Both the position numbers and the translations under genes were made by a program. DNA of 64,000 bases from Cladocopium goreaui (taxonomy: Eukaryota > Sar > Dinophyceae > Suessiales > Symbiodiniaceae). Of this stretch, positions 1 through 9,697 are shown piece by piece; the first letter of the stretch is position 1; each line of letters starts with the position of its first letter. A model generated the notes under the pieces. That model searched no databases and had not been told where the DNA came from. It was given only the letters and a program-made list of their open reading frames with translations. The stretch lies in the NCBI GenBank assembly GCA_947184155.2, contig CAMXCT020000809.1, forward strand, positions 55,116-119,115, written 5' to 3'.

Positions 1-112
1 TCAAAAAGATGTTTCAGTACAGGATCTGCAACAAAGAGAAAGCAACGGACAAGCAGAGAGGGAAGGAACAGAGAGAGCTGACACAGGTACGGCCTCTGTG
101 TGTGGCAAAGCC

Positions 113-522
113 ACTCAAAAGGGTCCACATGGAAGCTGGTTTGACGTCAGGTTGTGGGGCCCCTTCTTGGAGGATCCCGGCCGCTCACGGCTCAAAAAAG
201 GGATCCCGGCCGCTCACGGCTCAAAAAAGGGATCCCGGCCGCTCACGGCTCAAAATCTGAAGTCAGGTGCCGCTGGACCCCTTTTTGGAGGATCCAGAAC
301 GCTGGCAACACAAAAAGGGGCCCAGCAGCTAGAAAATGAAAGGCTCGATCATGGAACTCCAAACGAACAGGTTGCGGGGCCCCTTTTTGCCAGAATTGGG
401 CTGCAGGATCCCCAAAAAGGGGTCCAGCAACCTGAAAAATCACACTGATACAAAGCGAACCTGCTGGACCCCTTTTTGCAAGCTTTCGGCGCCAAAAAGA
501 TCCAAAAAGGGGCCCAACAAGC
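113..522. repeat. Cluster of a 13-17 bp motif in alternating orientation
   Basis: The motif GGGYCCCTTTTTG or its complement CAAAAAGGGRCCC recurs at about 113-130 (partial), 153-172, 272-288, 311-330, 374-390, 410-430, 462-480 and 502-522. From 272 onward successive copies alternate in strand, so neighbours could pair as hairpins roughly 40-60 bases apart. Overlapping ORFs exist in several frames but are composed of the repeat itself, and I do not accept them as genes. Confidence 0.7.
172..255. repeat. 29-bp tandem repeat, about 2.9 copies
   Basis: Units start at 172, 201 and 230, each beginning GGATCCCGGCCGCTCACGG and ending in a run of A. The copies are essentially identical, which points to recent tandem duplication. 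Confidence 0.9.
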
Positions 523-672
523 TTTTACAAAAGCGGAAAAAAGCAGCCAAAAGTCTGCACCAAAATTCATTTTTAAAACGGTGCAAAACTCCAAGGACGC
601 CCTTCAGGGACACCAAGCAAATTCCAAAATAAGCTCGGGAACCTTATTCTGAGGGCCCCAGTCTTTGTTTGT

Positions 673-765
673 ACCAACAACAACAACAACAACCACAACC
701 ACAACCACAACCACAACAACCACCACACCAACAGCAACAGCAACAACCACGACCACAACAGCCGG
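673..765. repeat. CAA/CCA trinucleotide-type microsatellite
   Basis: Imperfect repeats of CAA, CCA and CAG, with no Gs on this strand over most of the tract. No gene is associated with it. Confidence 0.85.
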
Positions 766-769
766 CTAA

Positions 770-905
770 ATGCACTCCACGCTCCGCGCTGCACATTCTA
801 AACTCCATGCTTTAGACTTCACTTTACACCAAAAGCTCGACACCCTTGCACCCATCACTCTCCACTCCACGCTCCACACTCCACACTCTACACCTCACAC
901 TGCCA
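770..905. repeat. CTCCAC-rich degenerate short repeat
   Basis: Variants of CTCCACGCTCCAC and CTCCACACTC recur, clearest at 860-895. It is simple-sequence DNA without a convincing ORF. Confidence 0.6.
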
Positions 906-1004
906 CACAAGCACAGCATTCCACATATTCTGAAGCCTCCAGCAAGGACGCGTTTTGAAGTTGCGCTATAAGATCCATGACTATGATTCTGCCTCGCAAC
1001 ACGT

Positions 1005-1440
1005 TCGCTGATTCTCACCTAGCGCCATGCCTGCCACCTTCCGCTTTAGGCGCGGAATCTGCGAGCCGATTAAAAACCCGCATCACTTTCACGTCCGATT
1101 CTTACCAAGCGCTGCACCTGCCAGACAAATTTACACAAATCACATCTTTGCAAGCCTCCTTCAAAGGACACGGACACGCAGGCCATGCAAAAACAACAAC
1201 CACATCTTCCCAAATCCTTCATTTGCAGCTTTCGCTATAGGCACAAGGTGTGCGACCTGATTTTGAAGCACTTGCTTGGCAAGCCCCAGATGAAGCCATA
1301 CAAACGCAGCCACATGGTTCACATCCTGTGAGGAGTGGCTTTTATTGCCCCCTGAGGTCGCGCAGCCCTTGGGTATAGGCACAGAATTTGTAACCCGATT
1401 TGAACACGTTCAGGTCTGATTCTCACCAAGCGCCCCTCCC
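1005..1440. repeat. Diverged interspersed repeat
   Basis: Two motifs recur in degenerate form. GATTCTCACCAAGCGC-like copies lie near 1010, 1098 and 1420. AGGCACAGAATTTGTAACC-like copies lie near 1048, 1240 and 1377. They look like remnants of an old longer tandem repeat. Nothing coding is recognisable from here to 2079. Confidence 0.45.
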
Positions 1441-2079
1441 ATGCAAAATCAAAGTGCACACCTCCAGAACAGCACCTTTCACTGCATTCCGTTAAACACA
1501 GCGAACCCATTTCAAAAGCAACTGCTAAACTTGATTTTCGGACTCCGCACGCTCAGAACATCATGCACTTTGTGCATGCTACGTGGCCATCTTTGAAGTT
1601 TATCAACACAGAAGGCCGTCGAACAATGTTTGGCCGAGGCGCTGGGATGTTGAAGCTTGTCCAACTGTGATTGCTGGATTTCAACACTGTGACTTTGCCG
1701 ATCCAATCCAAGCACATAAAACATATTAAAACATGATGCAACCCTTCATATGTACGACAAGTAGTGGCAATGCTCTTCGTGACATTGGTTACGCTTCTAG
1801 GGCCGTTCCCTGCCCTGAAGCTTCGACAAGCTGTTTTCAGATGCAAAGAGCGCTCGGCCCACGGAGTCTTGATAAGCCAGCCGCGCCTTGGCTCAAACAT
1901 GTCGCAAAGACATTCACGACAAAAATGAGACAGAATGAGAAACCACATTCAAGTGACGCGCATGTTCAACCAATTTTTACATTGCGTTAATCCATCGCCG
2001 TTGGATAAGGTGCCCGAGTGCTAAACAAGTTCTTGCTTAAAGTAAATGCCTCTGTGCTACAGCAGTAGCTCCTTGAATT
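1441..2079. other. No recognisable feature
   Basis: Several short overlapping ORFs exist on both strands, none with a family I recognise. This is the flank into which the copia element was inserted. Confidence 0.5.
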
Positions 2080-2084
2080 CCCCA

Positions 2085-2219
2085 TGCAAAAGCACTGACG
2101 CAGAGTCACACCTTTTTGCGTTTGCGCGGCTTGAGCCACGGTATGTGGTGGATCAGTGATACATCCGGGTCTGTGCTGGATGCATGCTGTGCTGTCATGA
2201 ATTGACATCGGTTTTCACA
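2085..2219 (-). repeat. 3' LTR of the copia element
   Basis: 135 bp, identical to 9563-9697 except for two C/T differences. On the minus strand it starts TGTGAAAACC and ends TTTTGCA. The purine-rich stretch just upstream on the minus strand (around 2220-2235, ending GGG) is the likely polypurine tract. Confidence 0.93.
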
Positions 2220-2527
2220 CCCATGGTCTTTTTACAGACCAAGGATGTCTCGCTGCTATTCTGGTCTTTGTTTCGTGCCCTTGCAATCGCTTTCTTGCTA
2301 GTCTCCTTGTTCATGTCAAAGGCTAGAGTGCCTTTCTGTTGCAAGGTTTCCATCTGTTCGCATTTCATCTTCTTGGTGAGGCAGTCGGCAACCATCGTTT
2401 TGGTTTCCACCCACATGGCTCGGGTGGAGGCATCTTTTGGTACATGGTCACCATAGAGTGGGTCACCGTTTTCTTCACCAAGTTGGCGCCATAGAACTTG
2501 GCGCAAGTAGCTCAGGTCAATGGCCAA
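2195..2527 (-). pseudogene. rnh: copia RNase H, C-terminal fragment
   Basis: The minus-strand frame reads AIDLSYLRQVLW, then WVETKTMVADCLTKKM. The VADCLTKKM segment corresponds to the 'ADxLTK' end of copia RNase H, which is among the most conserved C-terminal marks of the family. About 30 charged residues follow and reach into the 3' LTR edge. Only the final third of RNase H is left. Confidence 0.8.
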
Positions 2528-3474
2528 CCTCTTGCCACCTGCGGTTCCTGTTCCAGCTTGGTGTAGGTGGGCTCGCGGCTGCTGCGGCTCTTGCGGCTGC
2601 TGTGGCTCTTGCGGCTGCTGTGGCTATCGCAGCTTCTTTTTGGCTGCCGCGGCTCTTGCGATGCGGCTCACAGCGGCTGTCTATTGCTCTCCCTGTTGAG
2701 GTCGGGTGATCGTGTTTGTTTGATGGGTGTTGCTGGCAGTTTTGACTTAGATTGTGCTTATCAAAGGGTTTTGGTTTACACATAGGGCCCTTCAGAACAC
2801 ATCCATTGAGAGAATTTATCATTTAAGTATTCTGGACATGTGAGGTCTCTGACATGCCATGTCACACTCTTTTCAGTAACGGTACTTTTCAAGTTTGGGA
2901 TACTTGGTAGTTCAAAGCTTCAGTTCTCCGGCCGAACATGTGCAGGACACTGGACGAGCTGCGCATTCTCCACAGGTGCCTGCCGACTGCTATGCATGTT
3001 TCCATTATAATAAATATTATCTATTGATTGGTGCGGAGAGAAATTCAAAATTCTGATCTAGGCCACGGCCACAGATCAGCTTGATGGCAATTTTGTCTGG
3101 TAGATTGAAGGCAGGCCTTTGTTCTCTCAGATATTCTCATGGGATGATTTTGTTTTTTTTCGTGTCTATATTAAATGAACCTCTTTGTTGATCTTTCCTA
3201 CCTGTCTATTTGGTCCTGGTATTTCTTTCTGGTCTTCATGCCTCTCGCTCGGTAATATCTGACTGAATGTTGACTGCAGTTTGTCTAGCAGGTCTTCGCT
3301 TCTACTTGGCAGCGCGCGCAGCTGTGACAGCGCAGACTCGTCCCTGCTGCGCTGCTTGAGCGGTTAACATCCCAAGATTGATTTAACTGAGAAATGATAA
3401 AACAAATTGTTTCTTCCGGAAAAGAGGACCGCCGCCAATGAGTCAACATAACCTCTGCAACATCGCAGATTGGC
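2528..3474. other. Non-homologous filler replacing the RT palm and most of RNase H
   Basis: Neither strand shows RT or RNase H sequence here. 2577-2640 holds a GGCTCTTGCGGCTGCTGT-type repeat that gives an artefactual poly-alanine ORF on the minus strand. The rest is AT-rich DNA without a recognised feature. It is either a secondary insertion with deletion or a large rearrangement. Confidence 0.6.
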
Positions 3475-4374
3475 TCAGCGGTTGTTCGGCTCTTTGGGTT
3501 TTCGGCTTGTGCATTGCTGTTGCGGTTGAACACCTTCAATGCCATCTTTTGGAAATGATAGGACAAGAGTCCTTGTGATTTTCTCACCCCGGAGGAAGGC
3601 AGCTGTGATGTCGCCTCCCCTCAAACGCCATCGTTTCGAAGCAGAAACGCTCAGCACCAGGGAGAACATAGGTTGACTGCATGTAGGACTGTCAGTCCTT
3701 GCATTTCCCTCAGCTTCCAAATCTCCTCTCACCACAAGTCGTGCCTTGTGGCGGTCAGGCTCCCAAGGTTGGGACTTCAAGGTGTCGACCCAACGCGTAG
3801 GGATGACTTCAGCATCAGGATGGGTCATGAGGTACTTGGCAGCTTCAGTGGGTGACAAAACCGTCACGGCCTTGTTGAAGTTGTTCCAGTTTGCCCATTC
3901 GCGGCTTCTGGCTTCCAACATCTTGGCTTGTCGTGCATCATCTGATTTGTTGTAGTTGAGCTCTTTGGCACGGGCAGTTTCTGACTTCTTGGTCGTGCTG
4001 CGTGCCAGAAAACCCACAAAGGCTCGTGCTTCTGGTCCATCAGATGGAGCAGCCGGCTCATATCTGGGATCACGAGGTGGCGGTGATCGTGATCGTTCAC
4101 GTCGTTGTGCTCGTAGAGGAATGCCATCCACTGCATCAAGTGAGCGATGCAAAGCTTGATTCAAAGGTGTAGATGCTGGGTTTCCCAGTGGTGTGTCCAC
4201 ACGTGTCCGTGGGACAGCTCCCAACTCCGGCTCATCAGTGGAACTGAAAATCTCAGTCGCCTGGTCTGATCCAAGCGTCAAGCCAGGTGGCACAGGGATG
4301 TCGTCCATGGCATCATGGTCGTTGTCCAATTCCTCAGGGATTGGAACATCCACATGTAGATCACGTCCATCCAT
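3475..4374 (-). pseudogene. rt: copia reverse transcriptase, N-terminal part only
   Basis: After a proline/acid-rich connector that includes an SRSPPPRDP segment, the frame carries VIPTRWVDTLK, HKARLVVRGDLE and GGDITAAFLRGEKITRTLVL. These are the fingers and first-aspartate (motif A) region of a Ty1/copia RT. Homology stops after FPKDGIEGV, near 3520. The YxDD motif and the rest of the palm and thumb are absent from the window. The break makes the element incapable of self-replication. Confidence 0.85.
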
Positions 4375-5600
4375 AGGAGCAAACTGTGCGGGCTCTTGTG
4401 GAAGAACAGGACAGGTTCTTCAGGCGCATGGGTTCCCAAGTCAAAGAGGGGAATCTGTTCGATATCTTCAGCATTGTCGATCCCAGGAGCGCCAATCAAG
4501 TCATCGGCGAGGGGATAGTCCATCTCGTCCTCGTCAGGGTCAAGGACTTCACGCCGACGTTTGCGCGATGGGCGCAATTCCAGTGCATGCTTGGCTAAGA
4601 CTTCATTCCCAGTGGCATGTCTGAGAGATTCAATGCCAACTGTCATCGGCACACCACCATGAATGATCCAAAGTGTTGAGCGGCCTTCTTGTCCCAAAAC
4701 TCGGGCAGGCCCATACCAACGTCCATGGCTTGAACGTCCTTTTCGGTAAAAACAAACCAAATTACCAGCCAAGAAGGGACCACGTGTTGGTGTGGTCTTC
4801 CGCAACATAGAAGCCCGCAATCTCTGTGAGGCATCAACAAAGGAAAAGGCTTCTTTTGCAGCTTGTCGAAGTTGCATCTGCCTGGCAAAGGCAGTCTCAC
4901 CATCAAGCACTTCTTGATGTGTGCCCAGGAGACGTTGTGAGTCCTCTGAGGTCAGGGAGTCAACTTCCAGTGGAGCTTGCCTAAAGTCCATTGGCTCGGT
5001 GTGAAGCCGCCATGGTGAATGCGGTTGTTCTTGATAAAGACAGCCTCAGGTAGCAAAAGCTCAAGAGCTCGAAGTCCAGTCAGTTGTCTTGCTTCCACAA
5101 CATGTTGTAAAAGATGTTTGAGGATGCCCCCTTGTCGCTCACCTCGCCCAAGTTGGTGATGAGCTTCAACGCCAATGAAACGCATCTGCACGCCGTGGTA
5201 GGTCAACAGCTCAGAGAAGCGACCACGGTTGTGCAATCCACGGTCAACTATGATTGACTTTGGAGGGCCAGCCCAGTTCAGCCAGACTCGCCGAAAGGCA
5301 TCGGCGCATGCTCTTGATGAGGGAGCTCCACCCTTGTCAGAGACAATCTCAGCGACATGGTAAAGGGTCCCCATGTCAACGATGGAAAGGATGGTGAAGC
5401 GATTGCCCTCAACATCTCTGATCTCAAAGCAGTCCACCGCAATCTCCACATTGAAGCGGTAGTCGCTTGGTGGTCTTGTTGCTGGTCGCGGAGCAGGCTT
5501 TTTGCTGACGTTCGTAGAATTCGTTGCATGGAGGACACAGAAGAATGCCCAGTCATAGTGCGCAACCTTCTCACAGCAACACGGGTAGACATAGGTAACT
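4278..5600 (-). pseudogene. int: copia integrase, frameshifted
   Basis: A pre-integrase segment VRRLRTMTGHSSVSSMQRIL lies near 5560-5600. The core begins at about 5449 with MEIAVDCFEI (first D), followed by KSIIVDRG (second D) and, 34 residues later, the E of LGRGERQGG, which is the DDE triad with normal spacing. YHGVQMRFIG and FTPSQWTLG are typical core landmarks. A frameshift near 4980 leads into the frame 4991-4278, whose GNLVCFYRK...GRWYGPARVLG and VGIESLRHAT match the integrase C-terminal barrel. The enzyme inserts the cDNA copy. All catalytic residues are present, but the reading frame is broken. Confidence 0.88.
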
Positions 5601-5829
5601 GTCGCCAGACAGATCTGCTCTCTTGTAGTTGTTGACTTTCAAGTGCCTCAGCTTGAGGATTTGGAATCTCAAGCTGCTCTGGCAATTCTTCTCGTGGCAG
5701 AAGTCCAATGGCCACATCTTCAGAAGTCTCGATGAGGTCAAGAGTGGGGAAGGGCGTTGGAGCGTCGTCATTCACAAGAATGTCTTCCTCCACAGCCTCA
5801 GCAGGAAAAGCAGATCTCGTGAGGTGATT

Positions 5830-6450
5830 GTCGAGATCGTGCAAGTGACACTCAATGACGTGAGCGCAAAACTCTTCAGTCCAAGCTTGAGCATGCTTGC
5901 ATCTCTTCCCACCTTCCAAAGGTTCATGAAGATGGTCTTTGCTGCATTGGCCAGCCTCTTTTGCAAACTGCGAGGCCAGAGTTCTTGTCGTGGAGGTTGA
6001 AGGCACAAAGATCAACATTGATCTTCTCAAGCGCTTCTCCAGTGATCTGGTCGTAGTGCTCCTCTGAAGGAGCTGGATTCTCAATGAAAACTTGCCGCCC
6101 TCGTTGAAGTCGTGATCTTGCATGACCACACATCCGCTTGATGACAGGGATCCATTTCTTGCGGTCTTCCAAGATCTTGAGCCGGGTGTCATCCGACCGC
6201 GTCATGTTCATGTTTTGCCATGGAGACCAGGGGGCACAAACTGGCGCAAAGGTCAAAAGATATGGATCATCTCGGGCAATGCGCTCATCGGCCGCAGCAC
6301 GTCCAGCAGGAGTTGTGAGGTCAAAGGTTGGGTCATAGATCACGTCAATGGGCTCGCTGGTTGGATATATATCCATAGGCATAGTGTGCAACGCTGGTCA
6401 GCATGGCACATCCAGCGAAGATCTCCATGAGGAAGGTCTTGCAGCCATGT
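5830..6450 (-). pseudogene. Cytosine-C5-methyltransferase-like domain inside the copia polyprotein
   Basis: In two adjoining frames (6653-6345, then 6391-5924) the minus strand encodes FLMEIFAGCAML, then about 60 residues later LLTFAPVCAPWSPWQNMN, then VFIENPAPS. These match in order, by eye, cytosine methyltransferase motif I (FxGxGG), motif IV (PPC) and motif VI (ENV). The PPC proline pair is altered to PVC, so activity is doubtful. Methyltransferase domains in dinoflagellate copia elements have been described in the literature, and I recall similar 'APVCAPWS' and 'ENP' proteins in Symbiodinium gene models. A frameshift lies near 6390. The segment sits between protease and integrase, an unusual position for an extra domain. 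Confidence 0.6.
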
Positions 6451-6499
6451 GGAAGGCAAGGCCACCTTCGCAAGTACTTGGGACAAACTTGATTCCACA

Positions 6500-7560
6500 T
6501 CAGCTTGTCCTTCTTGGTGACTGCATCAATGTTGGCTTTGATCTTGCTGGCTTGCCCTTTGGACATGGCATGCACCTTGAGTTCATCATAGGGAAGGTAT
6601 CCCAAAATGTTTTCCTCAGCAGCAGGGTCTGCACCACAAGCGTGATCATCCACATCGGCAGGGTCTGCACACGAGTGTGATCATCCGCCATCGTGGGATC
6701 TGCACCTGTGGGGTGATCATCTGCCGCCTCGTCCTGAAAATCCAAAGGACGGTCTGCTGATGCTTTGCGAAGTCCAAGTCCAGCAAACCCACCAGGGAGG
6801 AGTCGAAGTCCATAAAGTCCATTGTGGGATACCAGTTGCAAATCTCCACCAAGTGCCTCGCTGTGAGCCATGGCACGGTTGAGGTCCAGCACAGGTCCAA
6901 GTCGACGCTGAGCCTCAAGAGAGAGCAAAAGTGGGGCGTTCAAGTTCGACGCTGTGGAGAGTGCCCTTGGCCAAGGTGCCATCAGTGAGCTCCAAGCATA
7001 GATCCAGAACTCGTGAGCCAGCAGTGGCTGTGATGCCACCAATGCCACGAAAACCACCAGCGCCATCAGGTAGAAGTTGAGGTTCTGCTTGGTTGGTCGC
7101 CTTCAAGTAGCGCTTCAGCCAGTATGCACCATGACAAGTTGTGTTGCAACCAGTGTCCAGCACAGCAATGAGGTCGCCCTCGGAGCCATCAGAAACGTGC
7201 TCAGAGACAGCCATGTAGCCAGTCCTTGTAGAGGTCGTAGACGAAGGAGTTGCAGCATGGTACATGGAGCGCTCGCCAGCAGTGAAGAGCTTGCCGTGGT
7301 TGCCCTCGTACTCGCCAATCTCCACAAAGAGGTTGTAACTGGATCGCATGTCCCTCGAAGACTTGTCGTCGATGATCTCCAGCACCCACTTGCGGTAGTT
7401 GCAGTCCTCGTAGGCCTGGTAGCATGGGTTGTTCTTGTACTTCCCAGCGCCAACATGCAAGACCGCACGTTCCCGCAGCACACGTCGAGTGCCTTGGTGA
7501 GTGACAGGGTCAGCTCGTGCAGGCCTTGGGAAAGCTGACTTGAGGAATGCGCTCGCGCTC
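6500..7560 (-). pseudogene. pr: copia aspartic protease and following spacer, frameshifted
   Basis: The frame running to 6915 contains LIAVLDTGCNTTCHG (near 7145), with the DTG catalytic triad of a retropepsin. About 45 residues on, GIGGITATAGSRVLDLCLEL fits the second half of the fold. A one-base shift near 6930 continues into the frame holding LVSHNGLYGLRLLPGG, which resembles the segment that follows protease in copia polyproteins. An acidic spacer comes next, with repeats of the type ADDHTRVQTLPM (about 6620-6720). The enzyme would cut the Gag-Pol polyprotein. It cannot be made as one chain here. Confidence 0.78.
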
Positions 7561-9497
7561 CAACAAGAGCTGGCAGTCCAAACATCGCAACATTCTGACA
7601 AACTTGTTGGTGCCCCTTGACGTGACACGTTCATGCTGACATACTGTTTGTTGATAGTTGGCAGGCTGAGGACTGAACGGTCCTTCTTCTGGTCGTTCAT
7701 CAGGTCCAGCGGCAGGAACTTGTCGAGGCGTAGAGGAAGACGCCTGCTCAGGACGCATTGCATGTTCAGCCGGTAGAGCTCGTACAGGAAGTGGTGGAAC
7801 TCCAGCAGGTAGAGCTCCACGTTGATTTTCGATCATGCCAAGGCCATCAACATCCATGGGAAGGCTTGGCTGTGCCAAACGTCCAAGAGCTTGTTGCGGC
7901 ATCATCTCTTCCTTCTCGTCGTTGGTCAGTGGCCTCTGTGGAAACAGAAACGGCATCTCATGTACTCGGCCACGCATTTCTCCATGTCCAACTTCTCCAT
8001 GAGATAGGTCGACCCAGTGAGGTCGTGTCTCAGCTGGCACCAGGGACTCATGAGCTGGTACCAAAGCATCTTGTGGAACATGTTCATGAGGAAGAGCATG
8101 TAGAGCAAGTTCATGAGGAGGTCCATGTAGAGCATGTTCATGTTGAGTTCCATGAAGAGCATGTCCATGAGGAGGGCCATGTTGTGCATGTTCATGTTGT
8201 CCTGTCAGAGAGGAAGGTGGAGGTACTGCATGAAAACCTTCACCACGTAGCGCCATGTAGCCATGTGATCCACCAGCAGATGAGGGCTCGTGGACAGCAA
8301 AGTACACCGTGCGTGACTTTGCTGGTGATCCCTTTGATGCCGTAGTGCTCATCTGTGAAGAGCCGCTTGTTGAACCAGGTCGATACTTCCCTTTTCGTGC
8401 ACCTCCCTTGGAGCCAGGGCATTGGCTGTCACCACTCCAGTGTCCGACAGCTCCACATTTTCTGCATGTAGTTCGCGACTTCAAGGAGGCGATCTTGGCT
8501 TTGCGCTCTTCCAAGCTAAGGCTTCCAGAAACTGCAAAGTGCTTGGGGCCAGATCCCTTGCCCTTCTGCGCAGCACCCTTCTTCACGAAATAGGCTTCTT
8601 GCTCAGCTTGAAGCACCTCAGCAGCTGCTTCAGCGCTTTCAGGATCATCAAAATCCACTCCGTCATTCACCATGAATCCGATGTGCTCCTCGATGGGGTC
8701 GATCTCGTCAGACACATAGGGCTCTTCAGGCTCATAGGTCTCCTCAGAAAAGTCCTCGGAGTAGGCCTTGTCGTGCTGTGCTGTCTCATCGGCATAGAAA
8801 GCACCATGCCACTTGCCAGATCCTTTGCGGTTCTGTTGGTATCCATAGAAGGGCTTCTTGTGGACAAAGTTGCGCGACTTCTCACGCTCATGCAGCCTGG
8901 AGTGTTGAGACACCAGTTCATCAGCCACACGGTCGAAGGTGATGTTCCCCTGCAAAGCCGTTCTCACAAGTAGTTGATGGTCAGCCGATATGTTGGCTGA
9001 AGACAGCAGTTGCCCCGCCAGCACAATGTCAGGCAGCTTCATGTCATCCGACGTGTCCACCAGGCAGCGATACCAAGTGCGTCGCCGGAGAATGTAGGAG
9101 GCCATCGTCTCTCCATTCTGCCTGGACAAAATGCCATGAGGTGCCGAGCCAGCAGCATAGAGTTCTCTCGCTTGCTGTGCACGGCGAGGCTTCAGTTCCT
9201 TCTCAAAGGCTGCCAGAAGCTTTTCCACTCCAGCTTCAGGCTTGCTAAGTTCACTGAAGTCCATAGTCTGAGCCACACGTAAGGCAGTGCCACTGAGGCC
9301 CTCAACAAGCCTCAAGGCGAGAGGACCAAGCCTTTCTCCTTGAGCTGCTTGGCCTTCACGATGAACATATATTCAGCCAGTCGCGTTGGCTCACCATTGA
9401 AGCGTGGAATTCCAGCTTTTCCTTCTGTTCCCATCTGCACTGACTCGTCCTCCGCTATGAAGTTCGGCCAGCGCAGAGCATCTAAGAGCGCCGACAT
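7510..9497 (-). pseudogene. gag: copia Gag-like protein with zinc knuckle, frameshifted
   Basis: Translation starts at the ATG at 9497 (MSALLDALRWPNF) with the 'IPRFNGEPTRLAEY' type of Gag start seen in dinoflagellate copia elements. A one-base shift near 9315 moves into the long frame that runs to 7510. That frame holds a zinc knuckle, CRKCGAVGHWSGDSQC (near 8440), which has one or two extra residues before the last cysteine compared with the standard CCHC spacing. It is followed by a His-rich tandem repeat (HEHALHGPP variants, about 8050-8210). Gag would form the particle and bind RNA through the knuckle. The last roughly 20 codons of this frame are out of register with the protease frame that takes over near 7560. 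Confidence 0.8.
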
Positions 9498-9549
9498 GGC
9501 CGACGCACCGGAGTTGCGTTGGCCCTAAAGGCCCTTGGATCCTTTGACA

Positions 9550-9561
9550 GCTCCGCTGCCA
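9550..9561 (-). promoter_or_regulatory. Putative tRNA primer-binding site
   Basis: One base inside the 5' LTR the minus strand reads TGGCAGCGGAGC. It matches 9 of 12 positions of the initiator-methionine-type site TGGTATCAGAGC used by many copia elements. The position is right; the tRNA assignment is an inference. Confidence 0.45.
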
Positions 9562-9562
9562 G

Positions 9563-9697
9563 TGCAAAAGCACTGACGCAGAGTCACACCTTTTTGCGCT
9601 TGCGCGGCTTGAGCCACGGTATGTGGCGGATCAGTGATACATCCGGGTCTGTGCTGGATGCATGCTGTGCTGTCATGAATTGACATCGGTTTTCACA
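9563..9697 (-). repeat. 5' LTR of the copia element
   Basis: 135 bp, 133 of 135 positions identical to the other LTR. The outer flank carries the CCCCA duplication at 9698-9702. Confidence 0.93.

Noticed and set aside
9..448. ORFs of 83-116 codons at the window start
   Set aside because: They consist of the 29-bp repeat and the alternating motif translated in different frames.
2115..2150. Spliced-leader relict in the copia LTR (ACCGTGGCTCAAG on the minus strand)
   Set aside because: It matches the leader's two ends only if nine internal bases are removed, which is too weak for a claim. The same sequence is in both LTRs by descent.
2517..2822. Poly-alanine ORF inside the copia element
   Set aside because: It comes from a GGCTCTTGCGGCTGCTGT-type repeat in the filler DNA that replaced the RT palm.
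5278..6192. A 304-codon minus-strand ORF as a separate gene
   Set aside because: Only its second half is in register with the copia polyprotein (pre-integrase part). The first half is a shadow of the methyltransferase-like frame and the end a shadow of integrase.
6915..9330. Programmed frameshifting in copia at two similar sites (CTTGAGGCT near 9315 and 6930)
   Set aside because: The two shifts go in opposite directions (-1 and +1) and further shifts follow elsewhere, so mutation or assembly error is more likely.
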